The notes below the pieces were generated by a model, which saw only the letters and a program-made list of their open reading frames with translations, was not told where the DNA came from and did not search any database. 64,000 bases of DNA from Mycobacterium colombiense (lineage in GTDB: Bacteria > Actinomycetota > Actinomycetes > Mycobacteriales > Mycobacteriaceae). Of the stretch, positions 49,544 to 57,497 are shown piece by piece. Numbering within the stretch: the first letter of the stretch is position 1; the number at the start of each line of letters is the position of its first letter. The DNA is taken from contig NZ_MBEI01000053.1 in the NCBI RefSeq assembly GCF_001953985.1, forward strand, positions 62,001 through 126,000, given 5' to 3'. The translations under genes and the position numbers were made by a program.

Positions 49544-50230
49544 ATGCACTATCTGCTCACCCACCTCGACGACGCCCGGGGGCTGACCGTCGTGCACCTG
49601 CGCCTGGCGTTGGTGCCGGTGCTGATCGGGCTGGCGATCGCGCTGCCGCTGGGCATGCTGGTCCAGCGCACCCGGATCCCGCGTCGGCTCACGACGGCGG
49701 CGGCCAGCGTCGTGTTCACCATTCCGTCGCTGGCGCTGTTCGTGGTGTTGCCGATGCTCATCGGGACCCGCATCCTCGACGAGGCCAACGTGATGGTGGC
49801 GTTGACGGCCTACACCGCCGCGCTGCTGGTGCGGGCGGTGCTCGAGGCGCTGGACGCGGTGCCCACCCAGGTGCGCGACGCCGCCACCGCGGTCGGCTAC
49901 CCGCCGATCAGGCGGATGCTGAAAGTCGAACTGCCGCTTTCTGTCCCGGTGCTCGTCGCGGGGCTGCGGGTGGTGGTGGTCACCAACATCGCGATGGTCT
50001 CGGTCGGCTCGGTCATCGGCATCGGCGGGCTGGGCAGCTGGTTCACCCAGGGCTATCAGACCAACAAAAGCGACCAGATCCTGGCCGGCATCATCGCGCT
50101 GTTCCTGCTGGCGGTCGTCATCGACGTGCTCATCGTGTTGGCCGGCCGGCTGGCCACACCGTGGGCACACGCCACGCGCAGCGCCGGCCGCCGCTCGGTC
50201 GTCGCACCGGTGGTGGGAGGTGCGCGGTGA
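49544..50230 (+). CDS. proW: Osmoprotectant ABC transporter permease ProW
   Basis: 228 residues (Rv3757c about 229). Six or so transmembrane segments, for example LALVPVLIGLAIALPLGMLV and VVFTIPSLALFVVLPMLIGT, plus the EAA loop VPTQVRDAATAVGYPPIRRM and SVGSVIGIGGLGSWFTQG. Forms the membrane channel with ProZ. The stop overlaps proZ's GTG. Confidence 0.95.
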   Translation: MHYLLTHLDDARGLTVVHLRLALVPVLIGLAIALPLGMLVQRTRIPRRLTTAAASVVFTIPSLALFVVLPMLIGTRILDEANVMVALTAYTAALLVRAVLEALDAVPTQVRDAATAVGYPPIRRMLKVELPLSVPVLVAGLRVVVVTNIAMVSVGSVIGIGGLGSWFTQGYQTNKSDQILAGIIALFLLAVVIDVLIVLAGRLATPWAHATRSAGRRSVVAPVVGGAR

Positions 50231-50943
50231 ACTTCATCGAGAGCGCGATCTCCTATCTGTTCACCGTCGACAACTGGACCGGCCCGGTCGGGCTCGCGGC
50301 CCGCATTTTGGAACACCTCGAGTACACCGCCCTGGCGGTGGGCGCGTCGGCGCTGATCGCGATCCCCGTCGGCCTGATCATCGGGCACACCGGGCGCGGC
50401 ACCCTGCTGGTGGTGGGCGCCGTCAACGGCCTGCGCTCGCTGCCCACGCTGGGCGTGCTGCTGTTCGGAACGCTGATGTTCGGGCTGGGCCTGGGTCCGT
50501 CGTTGGTGGCGTTGATGCTGCTGGGTGTGCCGGCGTTGTTGGCCGGCACCTACGCGGGGATCGCCAATGTCGAGCCGACGATCGTCGATGCCGCCCGCGC
50601 GATGGGCATGACCGAGGCGCAGGTGCTGCTACGCGCCGAGGTGCCCAACGCGTTGCCGTTGATCCTCGGCGGGCTGCGCAACGCGACGCTGCAAGTGGTC
50701 GCCACCGCGACCGTGGCCGCCTATGCCAGCCTCGGTGGTCTGGGCAGGTATCTGATCGACGGGATCAAAGAACGTGAGTTTCATCTCGCTCTGGTCGGTG
50801 CGCTGATGGTGGCCGCGTTGGCGCTGGTGCTTGATGGATTGCTCGCGGTGGCGGTGTGGATTTCGGTGCCGGGCACCGGGCGATTGCGGCGAAGATACCG
50901 GCCACTTCCGCAGCGGGTGGCGGGCACGTCTTACGGTAGATGA
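50227..50943 (+). CDS. proZ: Osmoprotectant ABC transporter permease ProZ
   Basis: 238 residues from GTG 50227 (Rv3756c about 239), overlapping proW's stop by 4 bases. Transmembrane segments include EYTALAVGASALIAIPVGLI and LMLLGVPALLAGTYAGIANV; EAA-type loop VDAARAMGMTEAQVLLRAEV and a conserved GGLGRYLIDGIKEREFHLAL. Heterodimer partner of ProW. The next gene's GTG begins directly after its stop. Confidence 0.95.
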   Translation: MNFIESAISYLFTVDNWTGPVGLAARILEHLEYTALAVGASALIAIPVGLIIGHTGRGTLLVVGAVNGLRSLPTLGVLLFGTLMFGLGLGPSLVALMLLGVPALLAGTYAGIANVEPTIVDAARAMGMTEAQVLLRAEVPNALPLILGGLRNATLQVVATATVAAYASLGGLGRYLIDGIKEREFHLALVGALMVAALALVLDGLLAVAVWISVPGTGRLRRRYRPLPQRVAGTSYGR

Positions 50944-51543
50944 GTGAACGCAGCCCCCTCTGATCCGTCTCGCCGCGTGTGGCAGGCGATGCTCACCTGG
51001 CGCGCACAGGATGACCCCCGGATGGAATCGGTACGACTCCAGGTGTCCGGCAACAGAATCAAGGCCAATGGCCGCATCATCGCCGCCGCTACCGGCTCCC
51101 ATCCGGCGTTCGGCGCCTATTACGACCTGCTGACCGATGAAGCCGGTGCCACCAAGCGGCTCGGGATGACCGTCACCGTGGCCGAGCGGGAGCGCGTCTT
51201 CTCCTTCGCCCGCGACGAAGAGAACATGTGGCTGGTCACCGATCATCAGGGCGAGCACCGCGCGGCCTACAACGGCGCTCTCGACGTCGATGTCGAATTC
51301 AGCCCGTTCTTCAACGCGCTGCCCATCCGGCGGCTCGGGTTGTATGAGCGGGCCGCCTCGGTCACGCTGCCCGTGGTCTATGTCAACGTGCCGGAGATGT
51401 CCATCACCGCCGACACCGTGAGCTACAGCAGCACCGGCAGTCTGGGCGAGATCAAGTTGCGCTCGCCGATCTCCGACACGACGGTGAGCGTCGACGACGA
51501 AGGATTCATCGTCGACTATCCAGGCTTGGCAGAGCGGATCTGA
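50944..51543 (+). CDS. Conserved protein with glycolipid-binding-like fold (Rv3755c-like)
   Basis: 199 residues from GTG 50944, the length of Rv3755c. Strand-rich throughout ([31 protein letters not shown]-type [25 protein letters not shown]-like [20 protein letters not shown]), which suggests the DUF1989/glycolipid-binding type barrel; a family name is uncertain. Its 3' end overlaps tyrA by 38 bases in the convergent direction. Located directly after the proXVWZ operon, as in H37Rv. Confidence 0.85.
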   Translation: MNAAPSDPSRRVWQAMLTWRAQDDPRMESVRLQVSGNRIKANGRIIAAATGSHPAFGAYYDLLTDEAGATKRLGMTVTVAERERVFSFARDEENMWLVTDHQGEHRAAYNGALDVDVEFSPFFNALPIRRLGLYERAASVTLPVVYVNVPEMSITADTVSYSSTGSLGEIKLRSPISDTTVSVDDEGFIVDYPGLAERI

Positions 51544-52495
51544 CGACCCCGCCGGCCCGGCCCGCGGCGGCCAGTTCCTGACGCCAGTTCTCCGCGCCGA
51601 CCACGACGTGGAAGATGTCGTCGCGCGGGAAGCTGTCGTAACGCGTGCGCGCGGCGTGGCCGGCCTCGACGAGGTCGGCGACCGAGTTATGGGAAGCCAG
51701 CGATTCGCGGGCTCGGTTCAGCAGCTCGATGACGCGATCGGCCGCCGGCACCAATTGGTCGGAGTTGCCTTCACACATCGCCCGGACCAGGTCCGGGGCG
51801 CTGGCGGCCACGCGGGTCCCGTCGCGGAAGGAGCCGGCGGCCAGCGCGAAGGCCAACGGGACGTCTCCGGCGACGATGGCCAGCGCCTCGGCGAGCAGGT
51901 GGGGCAGATGCGAGATCGCCGCCGCGGCAGCGTCGTGTTCGTCGGACCTGGCCGGCACCACCACCGCGCCGCAGTCCAGGGCCAACGTCATCACCGTCGA
52001 CCAGACCGCCGCATCCACGTGATCGTCGACGCTGACCACCCACGGGGCCCCCGTGAACAACCCGGCGTAGCCGGCGGTCCAACCCGAGTGTGCGGTGCCC
52101 GCCATCGGATGCCCCCCGACGAAGCGGTCCTGCAGACCCGCCGCCACGACCTGCTCGAGGACCGCCTGCTTGACGCTGGTGACGTCGGTCAGCGGACACG
52201 CCGGGGCCGTCTCCTTGATATGGGCGAGCATGCCCGCCATCGCCGGCATCGGCACGGCCAGCACGATCAGCGCATCGGAGTCGGCGGCGCGAGACAACGT
52301 CGCGGTCAGATCGGTGGTGGCGTCAAAGCCGTCGGCGGTCGCGGCCTGCGCCCCCTCCACCGAGCGGTTATAGCCGAACACCTCACGGCCGGCCGCGGTG
52401 GCGGCTCGCATTATCGAGCCGCCGATCAGCCCGAGCCCGAGCACACACACCGGCGTCTTTGAAGGAGGGCTTGCCACATTCCAAGGTTGGCACAT
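51506..52495 (-). CDS. tyrA: Prephenate dehydrogenase TyrA
   Basis: 329 residues from ATG 52495; a GTG at 52477 would give a form closer to the Mtb length (about 301). Rossmann motif [20 protein letters not shown], catalytic His region [20 protein letters not shown], and a helical C-terminal dimerisation domain ([20 protein letters not shown]). Converts prephenate to 4-hydroxyphenylpyruvate with NAD+ in tyrosine synthesis. Its last 38 bases overlap the convergent gene at 50944. Divergent from Rv3753c-like, 84 bases. Confidence 0.95.
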   Translation of the reverse strand: MCQPWNVASPPSKTPVCVLGLGLIGGSIMRAATAAGREVFGYNRSVEGAQAATADGFDATTDLTATLSRAADSDALIVLAVPMPAMAGMLAHIKETAPACPLTDVTSVKQAVLEQVVAAGLQDRFVGGHPMAGTAHSGWTAGYAGLFTGAPWVVSVDDHVDAAVWSTVMTLALDCGAVVVPARSDEHDAAAAAISHLPHLLAEALAIVAGDVPLAFALAAGSFRDGTRVAASAPDLVRAMCEGNSDQLVPAADRVIELLNRARESLASHNSVADLVEAGHAARTRYDSFPRDDIFHVVVGAENWRQELAAAGRAGGVVRSALPSLDSRR

Positions 52496-52579
52496 CCGGC
52501 CGGGAACGGCGCCGCCAGATCTCGCGGCTACCAGCAGCCATCTGGTCAGCGGCCTGGTCAGGGACTACCGTAAGCGGCC

Positions 52580-53101
52580 ATGGGAGCACAACGGGCCTCT
52601 GCCCAGGGCCTGTCCGCGGACACGCCGGACGGTTTCGGCGTCGCGGTGGTGCGTGAAGAGGGGCAGTGGCGCTGCGCCCCGATGGCCCGTAAATCGCTGT
52701 TGAGCCTGGTGGCCGCCGAGACCGAGCTGCGTGAACTGCGCAGTTCCGGCGCGGTCTTCGGCCTGCTGGATGTGGACGACGAATTCTTCGTCATCGTCCG
52801 TCCGGCGCCGTCGGGGACGCGATTGTTGCTCTCGGATGCCACCGCGGCCCTGGATTACGACATCGCCGCCGAAGTGCTCGACAAGCTGGACGCCGACATC
52901 GATCCCGAGGATCTCGAGGATTCGGATCCCTTCGAAGAGGGCGACTTAGGGCTGCTGTCCGACGTCGGGCTGCCCGAGGCGGTCCTCGGGGTGATCGTCG
53001 ACGAGACCGACCTATACGCCGACGAGCAGTTGGGCCGCATCGCCCGCGAGATGGGCTTCGCCGATGAGCTGTCGGCGGTGATCGACCGCCTCGGTCGGTG
53101 A
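52580..53101 (+). CDS. tRNA adenosine deaminase-associated protein (Rv3753c-like)
   Basis: 173 residues from ATG 52580. GVAVVREEGQWRCAPMARKS, LSLVAAETELRELRSSGAVF, LLDVDDEFFVIVRPAPSGTR and a strongly acidic stretch (DIDPEDLEDSDPFEEGDLGL) are the marks of the TIGR03941-type actinobacterial partner found next to tadA. The stop overlaps tadA's GTG (53098). Likely helps TadA, mechanism unknown. Confidence 0.92.
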   Translation: MGAQRASAQGLSADTPDGFGVAVVREEGQWRCAPMARKSLLSLVAAETELRELRSSGAVFGLLDVDDEFFVIVRPAPSGTRLLLSDATAALDYDIAAEVLDKLDADIDPEDLEDSDPFEEGDLGLLSDVGLPEAVLGVIVDETDLYADEQLGRIAREMGFADELSAVIDRLGR

Positions 53102-53556
53102 TCACTGACGAAGACCTGATCCGTACCGCACTGTCGGTTGCCGCGAGGGCGGGTCCCCGCGACGTGCCCATCGGTGCGGTGGTGGTCGGCGCCGACGGAA
53201 CCGAGCTGGCCCGCGCGGTCAATGCCCGCGAGGCGTGGGGAGACCCGACGGCCCACGCGGAAATCATCGCGCTGCGCGCGGCGGCCGAGGTCCTCGGGAA
53301 CGGGTGGCGGCTGGAAGGCGCCACGCTGGCGGTCACCGTCGAACCGTGCACCATGTGCGCCGGTGCTCTGGTGCTGTCGCGCATCGCCCGGCTGGTGTTC
53401 GGCGCCTGGGAGCCCAAGACCGGAGCGGTCGGGTCGTTGTGGGACGTGGTCCGCGATCGGCGGCTCAACCACCGCCCAGAAGTGCGCGGCGGCGTGCTGG
53501 CCCAGGAGTGCGCTGCGCCACTGGAGGCCTTCTTCGCTCGCCAGCGATTGGGGTGA
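53098..53556 (+). CDS. tadA: tRNA-specific adenosine deaminase TadA
   Basis: 152 residues from GTG 53098 (overlaps the upstream stop). Zinc site HAE in DPTAHAEIIALRAAAEV and PCTMC (EPCTMCAGALVLSRI), as in cytidine/deoxycytidylate deaminase fold TadA. It deaminates A34 of tRNA-Arg(ACG) to inosine; that tRNA is the one at 11114, whose 3' end hosts the integrated element. Rv3752c equivalent. tRNA-Ser(CGA) follows after 29 bases. Confidence 0.94.
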   Translation: MITDEDLIRTALSVAARAGPRDVPIGAVVVGADGTELARAVNAREAWGDPTAHAEIIALRAAAEVLGNGWRLEGATLAVTVEPCTMCAGALVLSRIARLVFGAWEPKTGAVGSLWDVVRDRRLNHRPEVRGGVLAQECAAPLEAFFARQRLG

Positions 53557-53585
53557 GGGGCATGCCGTTCGGTAAGCTGCTCGGC

Positions 53586-53672
53586 GGTGGCGTGTCCGAG
53601 CGGCCTAAGGAGCACGCCTCGAAAGCGTGTGACGGCTAAAACCGTCCGAGGGTTCAAATCCCTCCGCCACCG
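53586..53672 (+). tRNA. tRNA-Ser (anticodon CGA)
   Basis: 87-base class II tRNA. GGTGGCG pairs with CGCCACC, discriminator G; anticodon loop CTCGAAA gives CGA; T-arm GGTTCAAATCC. In H37Rv the corresponding site is followed by an integrase fragment; none is seen here. Confidence 0.97.
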
Positions 53673-53831
53673 CCAAGACTGCACGGACGTAAGCGGTTTC
53701 CAGATTTGCTGGAAACCGGCCCATCGTTCCGAAAGCGCATCCTGCGTGCCGTTGCCTGGTCGCGACGGTGTCCACGTCGGTCCGCGGCCGAAGCCACGGT
53801 TTAAAAATCACGATTCTGGGCACACAGCGGC

Positions 53832-54563
53832 ATGATTGCACGTCACAGCTCTCGTCTGCTTGCTGCTGCGGTAGCCGCGGCGTCAGGCGTCGCCGCTTCG
53901 GTCCTCGCGACCGCCATCCCCGCCGCCACCGCCGCTCCGTGCCCGGACGTGCAGGTCGTGTTCGCTCGGGGCACCGACGATCCGCCCGGCCTGGGCCCGA
54001 CCGGGCAGGCATTCGTCGACTCCCTGCACCCGCGCATCGGCGCGAAGTCCTTCGACGTCTATCCGGTCGATTACCCCGCCACTCATGACTGGACGAACGC
54101 GGGCGAGGCCGGCGTCAGAGACGCGGGCGCACACGTCCTGTCGATGGCGCAGAACTGTCCCAACACCAAGATGGTGCTCGGCGGTTACTCCCAAGGGGCG
54201 GCGGTGATGGGCTTCGTCACCTCGCCCGTCGTACCGAATGGGATCGATCCTGCGAGCGTGCCAAAACCGCTGGATCCGGAAGTCGCCAACCACGTCTCCT
54301 CTGTCGTCCTCTTCGCCCTGCCCAACGAAAAGGCGATGAACTTCTTCGGTGAGCCGCCGGTTGCCATCGGCCCGCTCTATCAGGCCAAGACCCTCCAGGT
54401 GTGCGCCGCCGAGGACCCGATCTGCTCCGACGGGATGAATTTCGCCGCGCACGACACGTATTCGACCAACGCCGCGGTGATCGACAAGGGCGCGGCCTTC
54501 GCGGCCGGCCTTCTCGCCGGAACTCCTGGCGGCCACGGTTCGACGCAACCCGAATGGCCGTAG
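53832..54563 (+). CDS. Secreted cutinase-like serine esterase
   Basis: 243 residues from ATG 53832. Sec signal peptide with cleavage near ATAAP (LLAAAVAAASGVAASVLATA). Mature start CPDVQVVFARGTDDPPGLGP, nucleophile in GGYSQGAAVMGF, acid/Cys CAAEDPICSDG, and His in NFAAHDTYSTN: the cutinase triad and disulfide pattern. Mycobacterial Culp proteins hydrolyse lipid esters at the cell surface. Not assigned to a numbered Cut protein. A weak hairpin CCTCG/CGAGG follows the stop. Confidence 0.93.
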   Translation: MIARHSSRLLAAAVAAASGVAASVLATAIPAATAAPCPDVQVVFARGTDDPPGLGPTGQAFVDSLHPRIGAKSFDVYPVDYPATHDWTNAGEAGVRDAGAHVLSMAQNCPNTKMVLGGYSQGAAVMGFVTSPVVPNGIDPASVPKPLDPEVANHVSSVVLFALPNEKAMNFFGEPPVAIGPLYQAKTLQVCAAEDPICSDGMNFAAHDTYSTNAAVIDKGAAFAAGLLAGTPGGHGSTQPEWP

Positions 54564-54646
54564 CCGTCCTCGATTAACCGAGGGGACGCGCGGCTCGGCC
54601 GGCGCCGATTGGCGCTCGATGCTTCCGAGCCACTAATTTTCCTCAG

Positions 54647-55651
54647 GTGAACTTCTCAGCTGCAGGTGCAGCCGCGCGGTGGATCGTCCCCTTTCTCACG
54701 GTTGCAGCCGTGGCCGGCATGGGTCTTATCGACGACCCGGTACAGGTCCGTCCCGCTCCCGCGGTGCGTCTGGTCGCCGACGGCGACCCGTTGGCCGGAG
54801 CGCCGTTCTACGTCAACCCGACGTCGGCGGCCATGCGCGCCGCGCAGAGCGCCGATCCGCCGAGCCCCGAGCTGACCGCCATCGCCAACACGCCCCAGGC
54901 CTACTGGATCGTCCCGGGCGGGTCGGCGGCAACGGTCGGGAAGTATGTCGGCGACGCGAATGGGGCTGGCGCCATCCCGATTCTGGCGATTTATGGCATC
55001 CCGCATCGCGACTGCGGCAGCTTCGCCGCCGGCGGTATGGGCTCGGCCGACGACTACCGCTCGTGGATCGACGGCATCGCATCCGGTGTGGGCGCTTCTC
55101 GGGTGGCAATCGTGGTCGAACCCGATGCGCTCGCGATGGCCGACTGCCTGTCGGGTGATGCGCGCCAGGAACGCTTCGACCTGATCCGCTACGCCGTCGA
55201 CACGCTGACCAAGGATCCGAACGCGGCGGTGTACGTCGACGCGGGTCACCTGCGCTGGCACAGCGCCGACGACATGGCCGCCCGGCTCAACCAGGCCGGC
55301 GTCGGCCACGCCCGGGGCTTCAGCATCAACACCGCGAACTTCTTCACCACCGAGGACGAAATCGGTTACGGCGAGGCGATTTCGGGGCTCACCAATGGTT
55401 CGCATTATGTGATCGACACGTCGCGCAACGGTGCCGGACCTGCTCCCGACTCCGACCTCAACTGGTGCAACCCGAGCGGCCGGGCGCTGGGCACTCCGCC
55501 GACCGCCAGCACGGCGGGTGCGCACGCCGACGCGTACCTGTGGATCAAGCGTCCCGGTGAGTCCGATGGAACATGCGGCAAGGGTGATCCGCCGGCCGGC
55601 AACTTCGTGAGCCAGTACGCCATTGATCTCGCCCACAACGTCGGCCACTAG
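54647..55651 (+). CDS. Secreted GH6-family glycoside hydrolase
   Basis: 334 residues from GTG 54647. Signal peptide (WIVPFLTVAAVAGMGLIDDP). GH6 marks: PFYVNPTSAAMRAAQSADPP, IPILAIYGIPHRDCGSFAAG, VAIVVEPDALAMADC (Asp of the EPD motif), YVDAGHLRWHSADDMA, and a C-terminal WIKRPGESDGTCGKGDPPAG. The family cleaves beta-1,4-glucans by inversion. Compares in type with Mtb CelA1 (Rv0062), which acts on cellulose-containing biofilm matrix. No carbohydrate-binding module. Confidence 0.93.
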   Translation: MNFSAAGAAARWIVPFLTVAAVAGMGLIDDPVQVRPAPAVRLVADGDPLAGAPFYVNPTSAAMRAAQSADPPSPELTAIANTPQAYWIVPGGSAATVGKYVGDANGAGAIPILAIYGIPHRDCGSFAAGGMGSADDYRSWIDGIASGVGASRVAIVVEPDALAMADCLSGDARQERFDLIRYAVDTLTKDPNAAVYVDAGHLRWHSADDMAARLNQAGVGHARGFSINTANFFTTEDEIGYGEAISGLTNGSHYVIDTSRNGAGPAPDSDLNWCNPSGRALGTPPTASTAGAHADAYLWIKRPGESDGTCGKGDPPAGNFVSQYAIDLAHNVGH

Positions 55652-55786
55652 AAAGGCCCTTGCCGTCGAGCCGGTAAGCATGTCGGTGCCGCGTAACGGA
55701 TTTGCGATTCGTGATTCGTTCTTGGTTGAAAATGGGTAACATTTAGATACCAAAAACAGCAAAGCGAGCGCGCGACAAGAGGCATC

Positions 55787-56263
55787 ATGGCCAAGAAAGT
55801 CGAGATCATCGCCGTCTTCGCGATCTTTACTGCCTTCATCACGTCTCCCTGGACACTGTCCGGTTTCGTCGCGCACGCAGACGATTCGGGGTCCGCGCTG
55901 TACAGCGGCATCAACCAGCTTCGCCCAGGATGCGGGCCGATCAGCGACGATCCGCGCCTGACCGAAGCCGCCCAGCGCCACGCCGATGACATGCTGCGCA
56001 ACGGGGTCAGCGGACACATCGGTTCGGACGGCTCGTCGCCGCAGGCCCGAATCACCGCTGCGGGCTACAGAAGCCGGTACTCGGGTGAGATCGTCTTCTG
56101 GGGCACGGGGTCCGCTGCGACTCCCAAGGAAGCCCTCGACATGTGGATGCAGAGTCCTCCACACCGCGACATCATTGTGAATTGCGCATATAACGCGGGC
56201 GGCTTCGCCACCGCGTGGGACGGCAACAAGATGACCGCCGTCGGCGACTTCGCCGCGTCGTAA
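55787..56263 (+). CDS. Secreted CAP-domain (SCP/PR1-like) protein
   Basis: 158 residues from ATG 55787. Signal peptide AVFAIFTAFITSPWTLSGFV, cleaved near AHA. CAP core: SGINQLRPGCGPISDDPRLT, AQRHADDMLRNGVSGHIGSD (His of the cavity), YSGEIVFWGTGSAATPKEAL, WMQSPPHRDIIVNCAYN (second His). Role of bacterial CAP proteins is unclear. It sits alone in the secreted-protein region with an AT-rich leader of 135 bases. Confidence 0.9.
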   Translation: MAKKVEIIAVFAIFTAFITSPWTLSGFVAHADDSGSALYSGINQLRPGCGPISDDPRLTEAAQRHADDMLRNGVSGHIGSDGSSPQARITAAGYRSRYSGEIVFWGTGSAATPKEALDMWMQSPPHRDIIVNCAYNAGGFATAWDGNKMTAVGDFAAS

Positions 56264-56364
56264 AACCTTTCAGGCCAAGCTGTTTCGGTCACCACTCTTG
56301 TCGCTCGGTCCTCAGACGTGAGGCTGCCACCCAGATGCGTAACCCTCTCCGATATGGCCAAACC

Positions 56365-56895
56365 TCAAAACGCCACGCTGCCCGCGGGTTTCAGAACAAA
56401 TCCATGCTGACCGCTGCTGGTGTCCAGGCATGCGACGAGGTGATCAGCTCCCACTGCGCACGTCGCGTCGCGGTAGTTCACCTTCTGGCCGATGTTTAGC
56501 ATGGCGCCGTGCGTATACGGCGCACCACATTTGTCATCTGTCCTGTTGATCACGTATGCGGGTCCTGAACCCGCGCCGGTTGCTTTACCGACCGTGCAGG
56601 GATTTCCGTCCGGCATGTCCCCGAGGCGATTGATGTCTTGCGATTGCCATACCGGTACCGGCTCGCCGGCTTCGAACCAACATTGGATGTTGTATGGGGT
56701 CGAAAAGTACGCGAACGCCAGCCCTTTCTCAGGCGGCTCGATGTAATCCTCAACCGCGACAGGGGCGAAGCCACCGAGATCCGGAAACCCGGTCAGCCGC
56801 GCGGCGGCGTGCTGCGGCGCCGACGTACACGACATAGATACGAAGGCTGTCATTACGCCCGCAAATCGCGTGGCGAAGGCGGCGACGGCACCCAT
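56365..56895 (-). CDS. Small secreted protein, paralogue A
   Basis: 176 residues from ATG 56895 (a longer frame starts at 56952). Signal-like AAFATRFAGVMTAFVSMSC; a lipobox-like MSC-T is possible. The mature part has several Cys (NIQCWFEAG, NPCTVGKATG, DKCGAPYTHG, ATCAVGADHLVACLDTSS) and ends GFVLKPAGSVAF. Its GFVL end and the Cys-x(n)-C arrangement match the next gene's product (TTACKDPQGRGFVLSPHGSG). Stand-alone function unknown. 57 bases downstream of its paralogue. Confidence 0.75.
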   Translation of the reverse strand: MGAVAAFATRFAGVMTAFVSMSCTSAPQHAAARLTGFPDLGGFAPVAVEDYIEPPEKGLAFAYFSTPYNIQCWFEAGEPVPVWQSQDINRLGDMPDGNPCTVGKATGAGSGPAYVINRTDDKCGAPYTHGAMLNIGQKVNYRDATCAVGADHLVACLDTSSGQHGFVLKPAGSVAF

Positions 56896-56952
56896 GGGGT
56901 CCTTCGACTCAGCATCTGAGCGCGAGGCCGATCCAGCAAAGCTCGCGGGCAA

Positions 56953-57480
56953 TCACACGTGAGGCAACCATCCTGATCCGTGGGGGGACAGAACGAAACC
57001 ACGGCCTTGCGGATCTTTGCAAGCTGTCGTGCCTGAGTTATCGACCCCGCAGATGATGCCATTGACAGTGATGGAATGACCCGGAGGAAGCGCTTTGACT
57101 GGCTGACCGTCAATCACACGTGATGGTTCACCCTCATTCGTCTGTTTTAGACCAGTAGTGGTGCCAATCCAATTGACCCCGGTGATTCCCGCATCGGGAT
57201 TTGAAGATGCTGGGGGGACTGCAGGCAAGTTATTTCCAGTGCACTGTGCCTGATCGGGCGTGTAATTGCAGACGACCCCGTCGGGAGTGAGGAAATATAC
57301 CGTTGGCAGGGGCGGCCGGCCAGGGTTGGGGACGTCGATCGTGTAATCGCGGACGTTCACCGGGGCGTCCGCGCTCAGGTCCGGAAATCTGGGTGGTTCG
57401 GCATGCGCCGTGCAGGCAACTGTGATAGTAGCTCCGACGAGCGTTGTGACGCCGGCCAGCTTCTTGATGACCATATGCAT
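56953..57480 (-). CDS. Small secreted protein, paralogue B
   Basis: 175 residues from ATG 57480. Signal peptide VIKKLAGVTTLVGATITVAC, mature from about EPPRFPDLSADAPVNVRDYT. Cys pairs (GVVCNYTPDQAQCTG; NGIICGVDNSGTTACKDPQG) and a RGFVLSPHGSGWLPHV end. Pairs with 56365-56895 and follows the DUF4185 gene (17 bases) on the same strand, so the three are likely one operon. Confidence 0.8.
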   Translation of the reverse strand: MHMVIKKLAGVTTLVGATITVACTAHAEPPRFPDLSADAPVNVRDYTIDVPNPGRPPLPTVYFLTPDGVVCNYTPDQAQCTGNNLPAVPPASSNPDAGITGVNWIGTTTGLKQTNEGEPSRVIDGQPVKALPPGHSITVNGIICGVDNSGTTACKDPQGRGFVLSPHGSGWLPHV

Positions 57481-57497
57481 CCAATCGGTTCAGACGG

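Noticed and set aside
54656-56164. 502-codon minus-strand frame opposite the GH6 and CAP genes
   Set aside because: It crosses two well-supported plus-strand genes and the gap between them and lacks any protein family pattern.
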